A DNA stretch of 64,000 bases from Symbiodinium sp. CCMP2592. Its lineage: Eukaryota; Sar; Dinophyceae; Suessiales; Symbiodiniaceae. Below, piece after piece: positions 24,241 to 36,444 of this stretch. The notes beneath the pieces are model-generated. The model was not told the DNA's origin. It did no database searches and worked only from the letters and a program-made list of their open reading frames with translations. The position numbers and the translations under genes were made by a program. Where the stretch lies: positions 62,001 to 126,000 of the forward strand of contig CAJNDT010000990.1 in the NCBI GenBank assembly GCA_905221615.1, given 5' to 3'. Within the stretch, counting starts at the first letter, position 1; each line of letters begins with the position of its first letter.

Positions 24241-24374
24241 TACTTGGAAGGGCAGGGGACTTAGTAAGTAGGTTATAAGTAGAGTTATAAGTGCCCTAAA
24301 TGGAGTTATAGCCCAATTATAACTTATAACCCTACTTATAACCTACTTACTAAGTCCCCTGCCCTTCCAAGTAA
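24241..24374. mobile_element. Foldback element, family C (GGGCAGGGG subtype)
   Basis: TACTTGGAAGGGCAGGGGAC ... GTCCCCTGCCCTTCCAAGTA. Same subtype as 36,445 and 44,390. Confidence 0.85.
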
Positions 24375-24970
24375 GGGGCCTTAAAAGTAGAATGGTGGTT
24401 AGAGCTCCTTCAAGGGTTCCTTTGAAGGTTACTACAAGGGTTACGATGAGGGTTTTAAGGGTGTACAGTAACAATCAGAATGAGGTTTTTGGTGGTGCGG
24501 ACTTGCGGTTGGGCGAGCAAAACGGCTTACTTGGCATGTGCGGATAATCAAACGACAGATGACCCGCTTCGCACAGGTCCGTAAACTCGGAAACTATGCT
24601 CGAACAAGCCAAGGCTGGCCACGTTAACCAGTAAGGACCCTTTCCGTGGCTGCAGAGTTCGGTCCTGTCTTGGCTCTGGTTTCTCCTGTCTCCCGGTCCT
24701 GGTTGTGTCCCGACAAAAAAGGCTCCGTTTTGCTTCCGTGTTGCCAGCGCTTGTCGTCGAAACGTCCAGCAGCTGGTTGCCACTCCCTGTCTCAAACCAA
24801 AAGATGTCAAGGCGCGAAGCACACGGCAATCGCTTTCTGCTTGATTAGCCTGCACAGGCTTCAAGACAGGGTCCATGATGAGTCCGTAGGCCGTGAACCT
24901 CACACTAGCCGCAGCCGCTTGCGGCGCGGCTCCTCACGCGCCGCCAACAGTTGTGTTGCCGGGATTTGTT
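24375..24970. other. Gene-free stretch
   Basis: Minus-strand frames of 93-142 codons at 24,475-24,903 were read in all frames; no domain recognised. Confidence 0.3.
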
Positions 24971-25076
24971 GTACCTTAACCTACCAAAACCTATAAAAAA
25001 GTAGGTCCCTATAAATTTCAAACTAGGGCTTATAATACGAACCTACAAAAAGGTAGGGTTTGGTAGGTTAAGGTAG
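24971..25076. mobile_element. Foldback element, family M (single copy here)
   Basis: TACCTTAACCTACCAAAACC at the left pairs with GGTTTGGTAGGTTAAGGTA at the right, with AAAAAGTAGG and CCTACAAAAAGG next inside. Confidence 0.8.
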
Positions 25077-25727
25077 ATTATAGTATAGCTATTATAAGGA
25101 ACCTAAAGGAACAAGTACTAGGGTGTGGGTTGAGGGTCTGGCATCCGGTGCAAGTTTAGGGCAGGGTGCAGAGTTTTGGGGTTTTGGGTTAAGTTTAGTT
25201 CCGAGGACTAGCACCAATAACAGCATTGCTGTCATTGCTAGCACTCTTGTTCTGCTTGCTCTTCACGTTTCTAGTGAGACTGGTCACATTATGCTTGTAC
25301 TGCTCGTGCTAGTCACCAAACAAAAGCCATAAAGCTTAAACCCCAGATCATCTGCCGGACCAAAATCTGACTTGATCCAGGCTGCCGGAAACTGCCCTCC
25401 GTCTCTTAAGTTATTAAGCATGTGCAACGCTCCGAGCGACTGCCTGACCCCATTTGTAGCTGCCTAACCCTATTTGCCGGGCATAGACGCATGATACAGG
25501 AATTAATGATTAATAACTTTTAGTAGGGGTTTGGGGTATAATGATACAGGCCTTAATAACTTTCAGTAGGGGTTTGGGGTACATTACACTAAAACCAAAC
25601 GGATAATACAAGGAACTGTTTTTCCAATTGTCCCGACCCCTTAGTCGCCTGAACCCTAAACCCAAACCCCAAACCCAAATCCGAAACCTTAAAAGGCTTA
25701 CCCTAGGGATCTGAGGACTCATGTAGG

Positions 25728-25795
25728 GTTCCTTTAAAGGGATCTATAAGGGTTCCTTTAAGGGATCTATAAGGGTTCCTTTAAGGGATCTATAG
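25728..25795 (+). repeat. Tandem triplet of the GGTTCCTTTAAGGGATCTAT repeat
   Basis: Three head-to-tail copies of a unit of about 22 bp. Single or inverted copies occur at 2,100, 4,050, 27,420, 30,485-30,560, 35,745-35,840 and 40,070. Confidence 0.8.
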
Positions 25796-26049
25796 GGTTT
25801 AGGCTCTAAGGACTGATATTTTAAGGCTTTTGGGCCCGAAGACCATACTATATAAGGCTTTTGGGCTCTTTTGCTCCCTAGGCTTAGAGAGATTAAAGAT
25901 CATGTCTGGATTAAGGGTTTTATGTAGGGTTCATATGGGGTTTCGGGTTTTGGGTTTAGAGGGCTTACGCCCAAAGCCCCCCGACCCCTGAAGCAAGCGT
26001 GGCAAGGGCTGCGTCGACGAGCCGAAATCTAGGCAAGGCCTCATGACAC

Positions 26050-26215
26050 CGTCCATGTTGAGGGTTTAGGGTTTCAGTGCTTGGGGGATTTGGGGTTTAA
26101 GGTTTCGGGGTTGATGGTTTAGGGTTTTAGTGTTATTCAGTGTTTAGGGGATTTGGGGTTTAAGGTTTAGGGGTTTAGGATTTAGTGTTATTCAGTGTTT
26201 AGGGGATTTGGGCCG
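26050..26215 (+). repeat. TTTAGGG-derived higher-order repeat
   Basis: Repeats of GTGTTATTCAGTGTTTAGGG GATTTGGGGTTTAAGG-like sequence, about two and a half units. Confidence 0.6.
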
Positions 26216-26285
26216 TGTTTTGCTTCGGTCGGTTGGGCCTGGCATGGCTTGGCGTTAAGGATTGCGGTTCGGGGGCTTGGGCTTT

Positions 26286-26378
26286 ACCATAGGGCCCCAA
26301 AGTAGTTCCTTTTTGGGGTTCATATTTAGAATCCTTTAAGGTAACTCTCAAAAGGAACTACTATGGGGCCTATGGGTA
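26286..26378. mobile_element. Foldback element, family F
   Basis: TACCATAGGGCCCCAAAGTA ... ACTATGGGGCCTATGGGTA. An end-only second copy (TACCATAGGGCCCCAAAGCA) starts at 26,396. Confidence 0.8.
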
Positions 26379-26466
26379 GGTTCGGGGCTTGAGGTTTACC
26401 ATAGGGCCCCAAAGCAGTTCCTCTGGAGGAGTAAGCGAAGCTAGGCCGGTGCCAGGGCGACCGAAG

Positions 26467-26557
26467 GGTTGATGATATAAATCCTGCATGACCCGCAATA
26501 AGGAATACCATAATTCTCATAGTTTAGGATCCTTCAGGTAATGCAGAATTTATATCC
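26467..26557. mobile_element. Foldback element, family E (right end truncated)
   Basis: GGGTTGATGATATAAATCCT ... GGTAATGCAGAATTTATATC; the terminal CATCAACC is missing. Confidence 0.7.
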
Positions 26558-26669
26558 CTAAACCCTAAACCCCCTATAGATCTCTTACAGGAGCCCATCA
26601 ACAGAAGGAGCCTTGGAGACAGTTGTGCTACGGAGACAAAGGAGGCAGCTTGATTTTGGCAGAAGTACT

Positions 26670-26842
26670 CCCAGAGAGCCCAATACACCCCTTAACTAAG
26701 GAATATATACCTTACATCATTCTAGGCTTCATATTATGATTTAAGCTATATTCTCTAATTGTAAGGAATATACCTTAAATCATTAGGGGCTTCATATTAA
26801 GACATAGGCTTTCCTTAATTAAGGGGTATTGGAATCTCTGGG
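26670..26842. mobile_element. Foldback element, family I
   Basis: CCCAGAGAGCCCAATACACC ... GGGGTATTGGAATCTCTGGG; the interior is duplicated (two TAAATCATTAGGGGCTTCAT-like segments). Confidence 0.75.
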
Positions 26843-26897
26843 CTAGCCTCGGCGAAGGCCTCGACAGTGCGAGTCACAGCCTGCTCATCGCTTGCCT

Positions 26898-27006
26898 TGA
26901 CTTAGTAACCAGGGTTATAATTAAGGTAACCGTATTTATAATTACTTATAACCCCAATGAAGGTACTTATAACCATACTTACTAAGTCCCATGATCCTTT
27001 AAGTAG
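26898..27006. mobile_element. Foldback element, family C (left end lost); extra end at 27,055
   Basis: GACTTAGTAACCAGGGTTAT ... TACTTACTAAGTCCCATGAT. A solo right end ACTTACTAAGTCCCATGATC lies at 27,058-27,085. Confidence 0.6.
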
Positions 27007-27157
27007 ACCCTAAACCCTAATAGTAATTACCCCTATAGATCCCTTAAAGGGACCCTACTTACTAAGTCCCATGATCCTCCAAGTGCCCCGACGGCTTGGA
27101 GGACCTTGGGAGCTAGAAACCGGGGAGATGCCGATCTTCCAGCGGCGCACCGCGGAG

Positions 27158-27325
27158 CCAGAGAGCCCAATTTACCCTTTAATTGAGGAATGGAGCCTAA
27201 GTCATTATAGGCTTCATAACAAAACTATATTCCTTAATAAGGTGTTATATGGCTTAGATCCTAATATGAAGCCCCCTAATGATTTAAGGTCTATTCCTTA
27301 ACTAAGGGGTATTGGGCTCTCTGGG
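27158..27325. mobile_element. Foldback element, family I
   Basis: CCAGAGAGCCCAATTTACCC ... GGGGTATTGGGCTCTCTGG, about 168 bp. Confidence 0.8.
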
Positions 27326-28317
27326 GTGGAGCCAGAAGACTGAATCGAGTCAACCAGAAGAGGCGGCCCAGGGCCGGAAGAACGGCAAAAGAAGAGGGGG
27401 GTTTTCAGGGATCTATAGGGGTTCCTTTAAAGGGATCCATCAGGGCTCTATAAGGGATCTATAGGGTTTAGGGGGTTTTAGGGGGTTTAGGGTTTGGGGT
27501 TTAGGGGTGATCAGCTGGCCTTAGCAACCGCTCCCTCATGAAGCTCGCGTGCGAAGCTGATGCCAGACCACTGCAGGGGGCGGTGCAACCCCGGGTGCAA
27601 GGTACGCCTCGAGAGAATCCACGAAGTGTGCTCTAGAAGCCTCAACAATAACCCCCTACAATACCCTTTTTGTAACCCTTATAGCCGGGATAATCAGAGT
27701 AATAAAGGTTTTGGGCTATGTAACACTCACATAATATTGGGAGCTATCGGGAGTTATTATTAAGTATTACTAGTTATGCCGACCCCCATATTCCCGGACT
27801 GCAAGTCAGCCGAAACAAGTGAGCAAGGTGTGAGATACAGCACATCCACGAATCAAGCTTACTAAACATGTGCTGGATGGAAGAGACTGTATAGTCAGCC
27901 GGCCAAACCATCCGTCCCCCATACTATGCTGTCACCCAGAAGGCCCCACAAGCGAAGCTGAATTCCGAGGTTGAGGTCCTAGACCTTTTAGGGATTTAAA
28001 CTTTTTCAGTCTGGACCAAAAGGCCCTGGACTCAATACTCCAATCTTCCCAGCAGCCGATGAAAAGCTGAAGGAAACACGTCTCTCAAACCTACGCTCCA
28101 ACCTGACGAACAGCGATACTTTCCTGACCCGGAAAACTTTTGTGGCCTATTTCGGGACTCCAGATAGATACTACGCCCGACCCCAACCTCTACACCCGCA
28201 ACATCCTCGATCCCCTTTCCTGAAGCCCATCACCAAGCGCTCTGGCTGGGTGCCCGTTGTTGACATCAAAGAAGTCCATTGTCTTCGTCCTGCCCGGCCT
28301 CGTCTTTTTGAGAACAA
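27326..28317. other. Gene-free stretch
   Basis: TTTAGGG-like sequence at 27,460-27,510; no supported gene. Confidence 0.35.
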
Positions 28318-28422
28318 GTGGGTGGTTGTCAAAATTATGGTCCCTTTTTGGGTACCCTAAATATTAGGTGCCGTATTATAATAAGGACCCAAAAAGGGAC
28401 CCTAATTTTGACAACCACCCAA
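28318..28422. mobile_element. Foldback element, family K
   Basis: GTGGGTGGTTGTCAAAATTA ... AATTTTGACAACCACCCAAG, better preserved than the copy at 4,881. Confidence 0.85.
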
Positions 28423-29116
28423 GTCTCTTGGACATGGGTTTGGGGCCCCGAGTCTCGGGGGTTACGCGCTCTAACGGCCCTAAATCCTGCACCCTCGAAC
28501 CCCTCCAAAACACCAACCCTAAACTCTGATGTGTCGCATACATTTTGTTGAGCTTCGTCAACTTTAAACCAAAACCGGAAACCCCACAGCCAACACACGA
28601 AACCCTGAAACCCCAAAGCCCCAAAAGCCTGACACACTAACCTATACTGAAATTAGAACCCCTGGCAACAATTATAATTTTAGCTGTTTCTTAGGTATTA
28701 TAATAACAAAAAATGAAAAATTAATTCTAAGTACCCCTATAAGTAACCTCTAAGTTTGAGGTGTAGGCTCAACCTCGTGCTTCAGGATTCGCTAGAAGCC
28801 CTGAAAGGAACCCCTTGAGGGTTTGGGGACGTTGGCGTTGCTAAGTATTCTGGCTCCTCTAAAACACCGCGATAAGTTAGGTAAATCCCGCCAGGTACAA
28901 AGGGGAAAGCTACACCAAGCCTTCGGACAAGGAGAGGGGAAACAGGGATTCGGGGCATACTATGCTATGCATCTAGTAGGGACTGCAAGTGATGGTGTTA
29001 CTAATCATTCAAGGGCTCTGAAACCACGTAGCGCTTCGCCGACTGCTTGCTGTGATAAAAAAATTCTCAAAACTGAGCGGCTTAGCACCCGTACGCACCA
29101 CAAAAACACCAAAGAA
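28423..29116. other. Gene-free stretch
   Basis: Contains a decayed AT-rich foldback near 28,665-28,740 and short open frames without recognisable content. Confidence 0.35.
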
Positions 29117-29215
29117 GGGCCTTGATAATTAGACGAGGGTTTCGGATGTATATTGTAACAGAAATACATTGCGAGGCTCACACAATACTAATAGGAATCA
29201 TTCCGACGACCGTTT
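29117..29215. mobile_element. Foldback element, family D (highly diverged)
   Basis: GGGCCTTGATAATTAGACGA keeps the family D left end; the right end is decayed. Confidence 0.4.
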
Positions 29216-29730
29216 ACGTATCTTGGCTGACTTCTGAACCCCCTCCAAAAGTTAAACTTTTAGATTCCTTATTATAGTTCATATAGAAAGCCAGAAAGTT
29301 GAAGTCCTAAGAGCCAACCAGAAGAACGCCAAGGTATAATCGGGTTGGATGGATCCAAACTTCTTAGAAAGGTTACCTACCCAACTCCTCGGATTATGGC
29401 TTGTCAAGTGCTCCCAGCCCTTTTTGCATACTGTAGCAAATAGGGTTTGGGGGGTATATAAACCATCGTAAGACATGTGACAGGAACTTTACGGAACAAT
29501 GTGAGGAAGACGGTTCCTTTGGTGTCGTTACGACAAATACAGACAACAATGCCCAACACCTTACTCAAAAACATAAAGGCCCCAATACTACCCGTGGCCA
29601 ACATTTCGAAACCATACGCACGTGGTCAGCTGTACATCAAGTCTCTGGAGAACAACGCCAGGTCTGGCTATGTCAGCTGACCCGTCGGGAACGGCTGTTC
29701 CAATATGCAGTCGAGCCAAAAGACCTCCAT

Positions 29731-29833
29731 TGGGAGTTTCAGAAAAGAAGGGGTGCCATATCTAGAGTCCTTACAATACAGATCCTACTATCTAACATCA
29801 TTTTACATGGGGTATTATGGGGTCCCTTACGTC
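29731..29833. mobile_element. Foldback element, family A (diverged)
   Basis: TGGGAGTTTCAGAAAAGAAG ... GGGGTCCCTTACGTCCTGAA; the interior order ACAGATCCTACTATCT matches family A. Confidence 0.6.
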
Positions 29834-30894
29834 CTGAAACTCACAAAGACTGCAGCTGCTAGGAAGCGCTTGCTGTACAAAGCGCAGGTTGCCGGCCGTC
29901 TGCGAAGTCGCGCAACGTCCGGGTGGGCTTTTCTGGGTTCGGAACGTCTTTGCCAAAGGCCATTGAAGAGCTGATAACCGAAAGACAGTACAAGACGATA
30001 AGAGCACAACATGAGAAGGAAGACATCGTGTCGCAGTCAGCCTCACCCCTAAACCTAAAAGCCATCTAACTCCTCCGCATTGTTATTGGGATGTGGATGT
30101 GAACAACGGTTTGCAGTCGAACGATTGAAGTCGCCTGCTGCAGACGGACTGCAGGTGAAGCTTTCTCCTGCACGCACCTGCAGCACTCTCCCACAAACGA
30201 CCATGGTAGGGGGAGTTTCTCACCAATCCGGCGTCTTATGAGTCTTTGCTTTTTGGAGCACCTTTTGTTGAGGATCCATAACTCGAGGCCCAGCACTCTC
30301 TGAAACTGCTACTTTAGACAGTCCTCCTTGAGACAAACATGAAACAGTGGTGTCACGGTCACAACGACGAAGACCATGAGCCTAAACCCTATCCTAAGCC
30401 TTTCCGAGAGGTCAGAGATTCACTGGAAGGTGCACAAATATGACGAGAAGCGTAAGCCTGACACATGACGATGAAGATCCTTATCCCTATAGATCCCTTT
30501 AAAGGAACCCACATAAATCCCTATTAAAGGAACCCATCTAAATCCCTATAGATCCCTTTAAAGGAGCCCCCAGGCATCCCTATGATTAAGCAGATGCTGA
30601 GAATCCCCTCTGGTCGGTCGAACCATCCTCCATGGTGCAGCGGAATTGAGCGTGCAGGGCGGCATGTCTGGGCCGGCTGAGTCTCCCACAGCTTCGCGCA
30701 AGCGCGAATGTGGAAATTCATGGGAGGAAAGCCCGAGGAGAACCTTCTGACATTAAATGTCCTCAGATAATGCTCTAGTATATACACAAATACTAACTAT
30801 AGATGTGCATGCACATGAAAGTTCAAATGAGCACACAATGAATCAAAGACAACTATATGTCTGAAGTGTACATGCGCATTCACACGTTGAGCAC
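29834..30894. other. Gene-free stretch
   Basis: Overlapping frames of 60-90 codons on the minus strand around 29,800-30,065 show no domain. Inverted copies of the 22-bp CCTTTAAAGG repeat at 30,485-30,560. Confidence 0.35.
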
Positions 30895-31670
30895 TTGAAC
30901 TGGGACCAGCAATTGCAGCCCAAAGTGTGCAAACCCTGTAAGCACCCTTCGACATTCTTCCCAATGCACTGCCCTTCAGGATTTCTGCTGCTCTCGTGCT
31001 GGCTCTTGGCACTACTACCTTTCACCCAGTGTGCAGATTCAGCTGGCACTAAGGCCCGCAGCAACGTATCTTCTGCAAAAGAACTAGCAAGTTTCCTCCA
31101 GGCTTTCGAGAACATAAATCTGCATGGATCGCTCTCCCTCCGACCTCCACGGGAGAATTAGGTCGCAACGACTGCCTGGTTGGCACAGCTCCAAAAGTCA
31201 GGGACGTGTCTTGAGTCGTCGTTGGTCCGCAACTCCAACCCCGACTTTTCATCATCACTGGTGTTTTGTTTCTGTTTCCACGGAGTCTGGTCACAAACGA
31301 GGAATATGCTGCACTGCTGCTGGGGAAGGTGACGCAAAGGGCAGCCATAGGTGCAAGCGCGTGAACCTGACACATGCACATGAGATCTTGGCAACAACAG
31401 GCATTCACATTGCCCAAACCTCTTGGGTCCAGCATCTATCACAGGTCCGCTTGGCCACTTGAGCCGTGCTTTGCTTGAGCTTACGGCTTCCTGCTGGTGT
31501 GACAATCTCATGCTCAATATCAAGATTATTTGTGATCTTGTATGATGAGACTCACTCCTGCAGCTATGTTGGAGACCGCTTGCGACTAGTGTTCTTGATG
31601 TTTTTGTCTTTTTCTGCTGGTGTTATGCCTGTTGCGTGCCGCCGCTCACTAACTTTCATACCATCAGCAT
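30895..31670 (+). other. Weakly gene-like stretch, possible degenerate gene
   Basis: This stretch lacks the telomere-like and foldback repeats of its surroundings. It has three short plus-strand peptides in different frames: one with a signal-peptide-like core (GFLLLSCWLLALLPFTQC, then ADSAG; frame 30,895-31,161), one with RSLVTNEEYAALLLGKVTQ (about 31,275-31,360) and one with GHLSRALLELTASCW (about 31,450-31,500). They could be exons of a decayed gene; I cannot join them convincingly. Confidence 0.22.
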
Positions 31671-32223
31671 GATGTAGGTCTACACCAATGCGGTTCCTTT
31701 TCCTATATAAACCCAACACCCCATACTCAAAACCACAAAACCCTAGACCCCAAACCCGTAACCCGGAAATCTTAAAACCCTAAAGCCCTAAACCCTCCCC
31801 CAAACCCTAAAGCCCTAAACTCAAAAGCCCCTGAATGAAACCCCACGGGCTCCCCCAGAATGGAGCCTAGCTTCGACTTCTACAAGAAACAGCGCCAGTG
31901 CGGGTAGGGTGCAGGGTTCCGAGCTTTCAATCTGGGGGCGCAGGATCATGAACTTTAGGGTCGGAGGTTTTGGGGCCCCGGCCCCTTCAACTTAAACTCT
32001 TTGACTCAAGATACGTCGGTCTGATGCCTTAAAGTGCCGCTGGCACGGAGCCCAAGCATGTTCACGCTAGAGGCTCCGAGCGTGGCACAGCCTTGTTGGG
32101 CAGATTTGAATTCGGAGAGAGGCGTATTTGGCCAACAGGTTCGGGAAAGGGTCGACAAGAGTGAAAGAGGCATGTGGCCACAGCAATGATGCAGGAAACT
32201 GCATTACTGCTTCCGTGAACCTG

Positions 32224-32545
32224 CATATGTGTTATATGTGTATGTACCTTCTTGCATATGTATACATATATATATATATACACACATACAAAAATAAATA
32301 CTGTCATGTACATTCATGTCTTTATGTGTTGTGTATGTGTATGTGTATGTATGCGTATGTCTAGATGTGTGGATGTGCGGATGTATGTATGTATGTATGT
32401 AGGTGAATAGGTAGGTAGGTACGCAGGCAGGTAGGTAGCGAGGTAGCCAGGTATGTAGACACACACACACACACACGGATGCATTTTTAACATACATATG
32501 TATGTATGTAGCGTCCATACATGCATCGTACATTTATGTGTGTTT
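32224..32545. repeat. Compound microsatellite
   Basis: Successive ATATGTGT, (TA)n, (GTAT)n, (GGTA)n and (AC)n tracts. Long apparent frames here are artefacts. Confidence 0.85.
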
Positions 32546-33649
32546 ATATGTATGGATGATACAGGTTCTGGTTTGCATTCATTTCGCACCTGCAACACGA
32601 ACCTGGAGCACTATCACACAAACTGCAGCAGAAAGCAACTGCTCCCATAAAGGGGATCCAGATGCCGCCCTGGCCAGCTGCATATGCTCTGTCACTGTGA
32701 GGAGATCCAAAATAATAGTTATCGTACCCCCTATCGTCTCGGTATACGTGAACTATGATATGCTCCTCAAATAACAAAGTCCTGCAATAAAGGCCCAAGA
32801 AACGCACTTAGAGAATGAAGGGAAATCCCATGTCCTAGTGTCTCAACACTGCAAGCCCAAGCAGGAAACCCTGAAGCTTTTCGATGTTGAAGCCTAGCGC
32901 ATGGGTGGGACTAGAAGACGTGTTCTTTTTTAAGAAGACGTTTAGGGTTTATAAGGCCGGGAACCCAGAGTCCCAGGTCTTCTGCAGGGTTCAGGGTGTG
33001 ATATGGGCAGTTCTCTAAACTGGGCCCCTTTTAGAATTCTTGTGAGAAGGATGCGGCACCATATTGGGGACCTACAAAGGACCCTAATTTAACAGATTAT
33101 GGGGGCCTTACTAAAGGGAATAGGGGTCACTATGGATGCATTTTCTTGTTCATGCTATAGTCATCCGTCTGTGACGCACCAGAACCCGAACTGGACCCAA
33201 CACCCAAAGCACCGTCAATTTCACTGTGAATCAACGGTTGTGCGAGGAACGACAGAGCATAGTGCAGGCACTCAACATGGTTTGCTAAGCGGCGGGGAAC
33301 TCTCTGCTGCTACTAGGCGTAAAACAATTAGATGAGTGTCGCTCATTCCCATCATGGTTCCAGGGTGCATGAGCAACGGGGACATGCTTCCGATCTTCTG
33401 CTGTGCGCAGTGCATCACTGCGCTGACAGTGAGCAGGGAAGAAAGTGCGCCAAAAGACTCAGCAAGAAGCCGTTTCCTTCACTCGCCGGGGATCGAACCC
33501 AAAGCTTCTGAATCCTCTGGAGCCCACAACCTGACTCCAAAAAACCCCAACCCCTGGCCCTGACGACCCCCTAAAGCTCGAGAGAGATCAGCCTCAGGCG
33601 GCGAGGAGGCTGTCCGGGCATTCGACAGGACAGACCTGCAGCAGCTCAT
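32546..33649. other. Gene-free stretch
   Basis: A weak foldback (TTCTCTAAACTGGGCCCC near 33,011 and relics to 33,115) and no supported gene. Confidence 0.35.
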
Positions 33650-33746
33650 GTAGGCGCCTTAATAATTAGAATGGGGTTTTGGGGTATATTATACTATACT
33701 TACAATAAAGAACCACCAAAATAGTATAGGCAATCATTTCGGCCCC
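33650..33746. mobile_element. Foldback element, family D
   Basis: TGTAGGCGCCTTAATAATTA ... GGCAATCATTTCGGCCCC. Confidence 0.7.
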
Positions 33747-33994
33747 AGGAGAAGACGTCCCGCACACACCCTCCCTTATCATAATCTAGCTGGATGTGGG
33801 CTGTGAAGCTTGGAGGCAGCTTCAAACTATAATCCCCAAACCCCAAAACCCAAAAAACCCAAACCCCCAACACCCAAAACCCTAAGCCCCAGCTTTGAGC
33901 TTGGGTCGTGGAGGTTGTCGGCCTAGATTTTTCGGATCCAGTCCTGGTGTTCCGGCGTGGATTTGTGACTTCACGCTGGTGTGGCGCAGGGCGC

Positions 33995-34310
33995 ACTTCA
34001 TGTAGTGGCCTTAATAATTGGAAAAGGGTTCCTTCAAACAGGGTCGATAGGAGGGGGGGCACGTTTTCATGTTTATGGCCTCTGAGCATCCACTGCAGAG
34101 AGACATCCTTTTGCGGCTGCGCAAACTCACTCACTCGAGCACCCACAGCAAGAAAGCACCACCAACAAAAAAACACACGGGTTGCTGCAAGGGTTTCGCA
34201 TACGGGCCTTAAACATCAGAATAGGGTACTTGGCTCTACGACTACATAATCACAATACGAACCCTGGACAATACAAACTAATCCTTTACCTATTCTGGCC
34301 TCTAGAATGA
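33995..34310. mobile_element. Family D copies, broken and interrupted
   Basis: TGTAGTGGCCTTAATAATTG at 33,999 is interrupted after 40 bases; a second diverged copy (GGGCCTTAAACATCAGAATA) begins at 34,204. Confidence 0.45.
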
Positions 34311-34454
34311 TCTCTGGGACTCGGTATAGCAACACGTCGATGAGCTCCTACTTTCAGTCTTTTCCCAACCAAGATTTCTGATTCCAGGCAAATTCCACGG
34401 CCCAATGAACGCAAAACCCTTAACAGCCAAAGCCATGTACCTGCTCTAAACCCT

Positions 34455-34581
34455 TACTTGAAGGCTCATGGGACTTAGTAAGTAAGGTTATAAGTAGCTT
34501 ATAATTAGGATAACACCCCACTTAGGGGACTTATAACCCCAATTATAACCTACTTACTAAGTCCCATGATCCTCTAAGTAG
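34455..34581. mobile_element. Foldback element, family C
   Basis: TACTTGAAGGCTCATGGGAC ... GTCCCATGATCCTCTAAGTA; closely resembles 6,811-6,934. Confidence 0.85.
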
Positions 34582-34997
34582 CCCTAGACAGGCAAACTCC
34601 AAGCCCCGAGACCCAGGCCCAACCACAGACCCGAAGCCTTCATCCAAAATCGCGTGCTCTGAACTCCAACACGCCGTTTTGGGTGGGGGTGCAGGGTTGG
34701 GCGTCTACTGCTTAACCCAATTCGGCAGCCCCTTCCTTCTTTCTCGCTTTGGAGATTTGGATTATTCAACCTTTCAGTTTCAGAAGTAGGGTTCAGGGTT
34801 CAGGGTACGAGCATTCCCGACATAATACAGCTCGGAATAACATAATGTTATCATGCTTAGGCGTACTACATATGCCCTGCGGGGTTTGCTTAGGGCTTTT
34901 CTGGATTGAAGGTGCGCCAAAAACGTTTGACAGTTTTTGTTACCAGTCCCGATCTTCCTGACGCTGCTGTACTCTGGCAGCTGCCACCACAAGCAAC

Positions 34998-35088
34998 CCA
35001 TAGGTCCCACAGTAGTTCCTTTGTGGGATTACCTAATAGGATTCTAAATATGAACCCCCAAAAGGAACTACTTTGGGGCCCTATGGCA
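34998..35088. mobile_element. Foldback element, family F (opposite orientation)
   Basis: CCATAGGTCCCACAGTAGTT ... AACTACTTTGGGGCCCTATGG. Confidence 0.8.
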
Positions 35089-35210
35089 TACTTACCAGCA
35101 TTGCCGGTACCACCAACACTAGCGCTGCAGAAATGACGAGGATGTCTTCCTCTAAAGGACGGGAAGGTGCGGCATGTTGCGGAAACACCATGCTCAAGGA
35201 CTACTTACCT

Positions 35211-35287
35211 TTGGTTAGTAGGGAATGGAGGAAGGGGGCACACTTATAACTACTATTACTACCATTCTTCCATTCCCTACCCACCGT
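35211..35287. mobile_element. Foldback element, family L
   Basis: TTGGTTAGTAGGGAATGGAG ... TTCTTCCATTCCCTACCCAC, with the interior TATAACTACTATTACTACCA. Confidence 0.75.
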
Positions 35288-35598
35288 CGTGAGAAATGTG
35301 CACAACGTGGAGGACAGCTGAGGATGCGCTATTCGGCAGTTGAAGCCCTCTAACAAAGCGAGGAAAGTTACGCAAACAACTGTGCTTGGGAAAGCGATGT
35401 GGAAGTGTTTGTCGCACATGCTTATTCAAGATTCAAGACCACTACAATATTTCTGTTCTGTGAACTCTAGACGAGTCCGAAAGCCCAAACATGGCAAACA
35501 ACAGCCCTTGAAACCCTGAAGCGCCAAAGCCCCGACACCCTACACTTTAGCCTACACTCTAAATCCCCACAACACATGGCACCCGAAACCTAAACCCC

Positions 35599-35712
35599 GC
35601 TTGGAGGTTCATGGGTGGTTATAACTGGGGTTAGAAGTCCCCTAATATGGGTTATAACTACAGTTACCTTACTTAGAACCCTACTTATAACTACCCATGA
35701 ACCTCCAAGTAG
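35599..35712. mobile_element. Foldback element, family B (well preserved)
   Basis: GCTTGGAGGTTCATGGGTGG ... CTACCCATGAACCTCCAAGT. Confidence 0.85.
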
Positions 35713-35937
35713 GCCCTAAACCCTATACCCTGATAGAATCCCTATAGATCCCTTTAAGGACCCTTTATAAGTAAACCTAACCTAAACCCTGTACCCTTAT
35801 AGAACCCCTATAGATCCCTTTAAAGGGACCCTTAAAGGAACCCTACAGATCCGAAGAGCTTCCCTTTGGGCCTCGAGGGGCTTCATGCAGGAGGTGGACC
35901 ACATTTGACAAGCGTGTTTGGCCGTGAGATGCCTGCA

Positions 35938-36026
35938 GCTGTTTAGGGTTTATAGGGTTTGGGGGTGCAAGGTTTAGGGGTTTAGGGTTTAGGGTTCAGG
36001 GGTTCAGGGTTTAGGGTTTAGGGCTG
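35938..36026 (+). repeat. Telomere-like array
   Basis: TTTAGGG / GGTTCAGGG variants. Confidence 0.75.
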
Positions 36027-36444
36027 GGAAATGCATGCAGCTGCATAAAGTCTCGGGATACCAACAACTCTTTAGGCTTCTGAGTTTCATTGCATAGCCA
36101 TTGATTGCTACTACCATGCGTGATGTTGTTGCTGAAGTTGTTGAAATGAATTTAGAAACGATGATTATCGACTACTTGTTTCGGGTGTAAAATTGCGAGG
36201 AAGGTTTGAGGCAGAAACACGAATGGGACCCCGAGCCAGGCTTGCAAGGTCATTACTAGCCCAAGCCTGACACAGCGCAACACGGACAGGTACCAAGAAA
36301 GGGTCAGATTCAAAGGTTGGGAATGAAGGTGGTGGGGAGCGAGTAGAGTTTGGGCTGAGTTTGGGATCCAATGCTGGTTGGTTTCAGGAATCGTGAATAA
36401 GCATCTAATCAGCGCAAGTGTCACGTATGCTTGTTCTGGAGACC
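36027..36444. other. Gene-free stretch
   Basis: Minus-strand frame 36,152-36,538 runs into the family C element; no recognisable domain. Confidence 0.35.

Noticed and set aside
24475-24996. Overlapping 93-142 codon frames on both strands
   Set aside because: Read in all frames without finding any motif or family resemblance.
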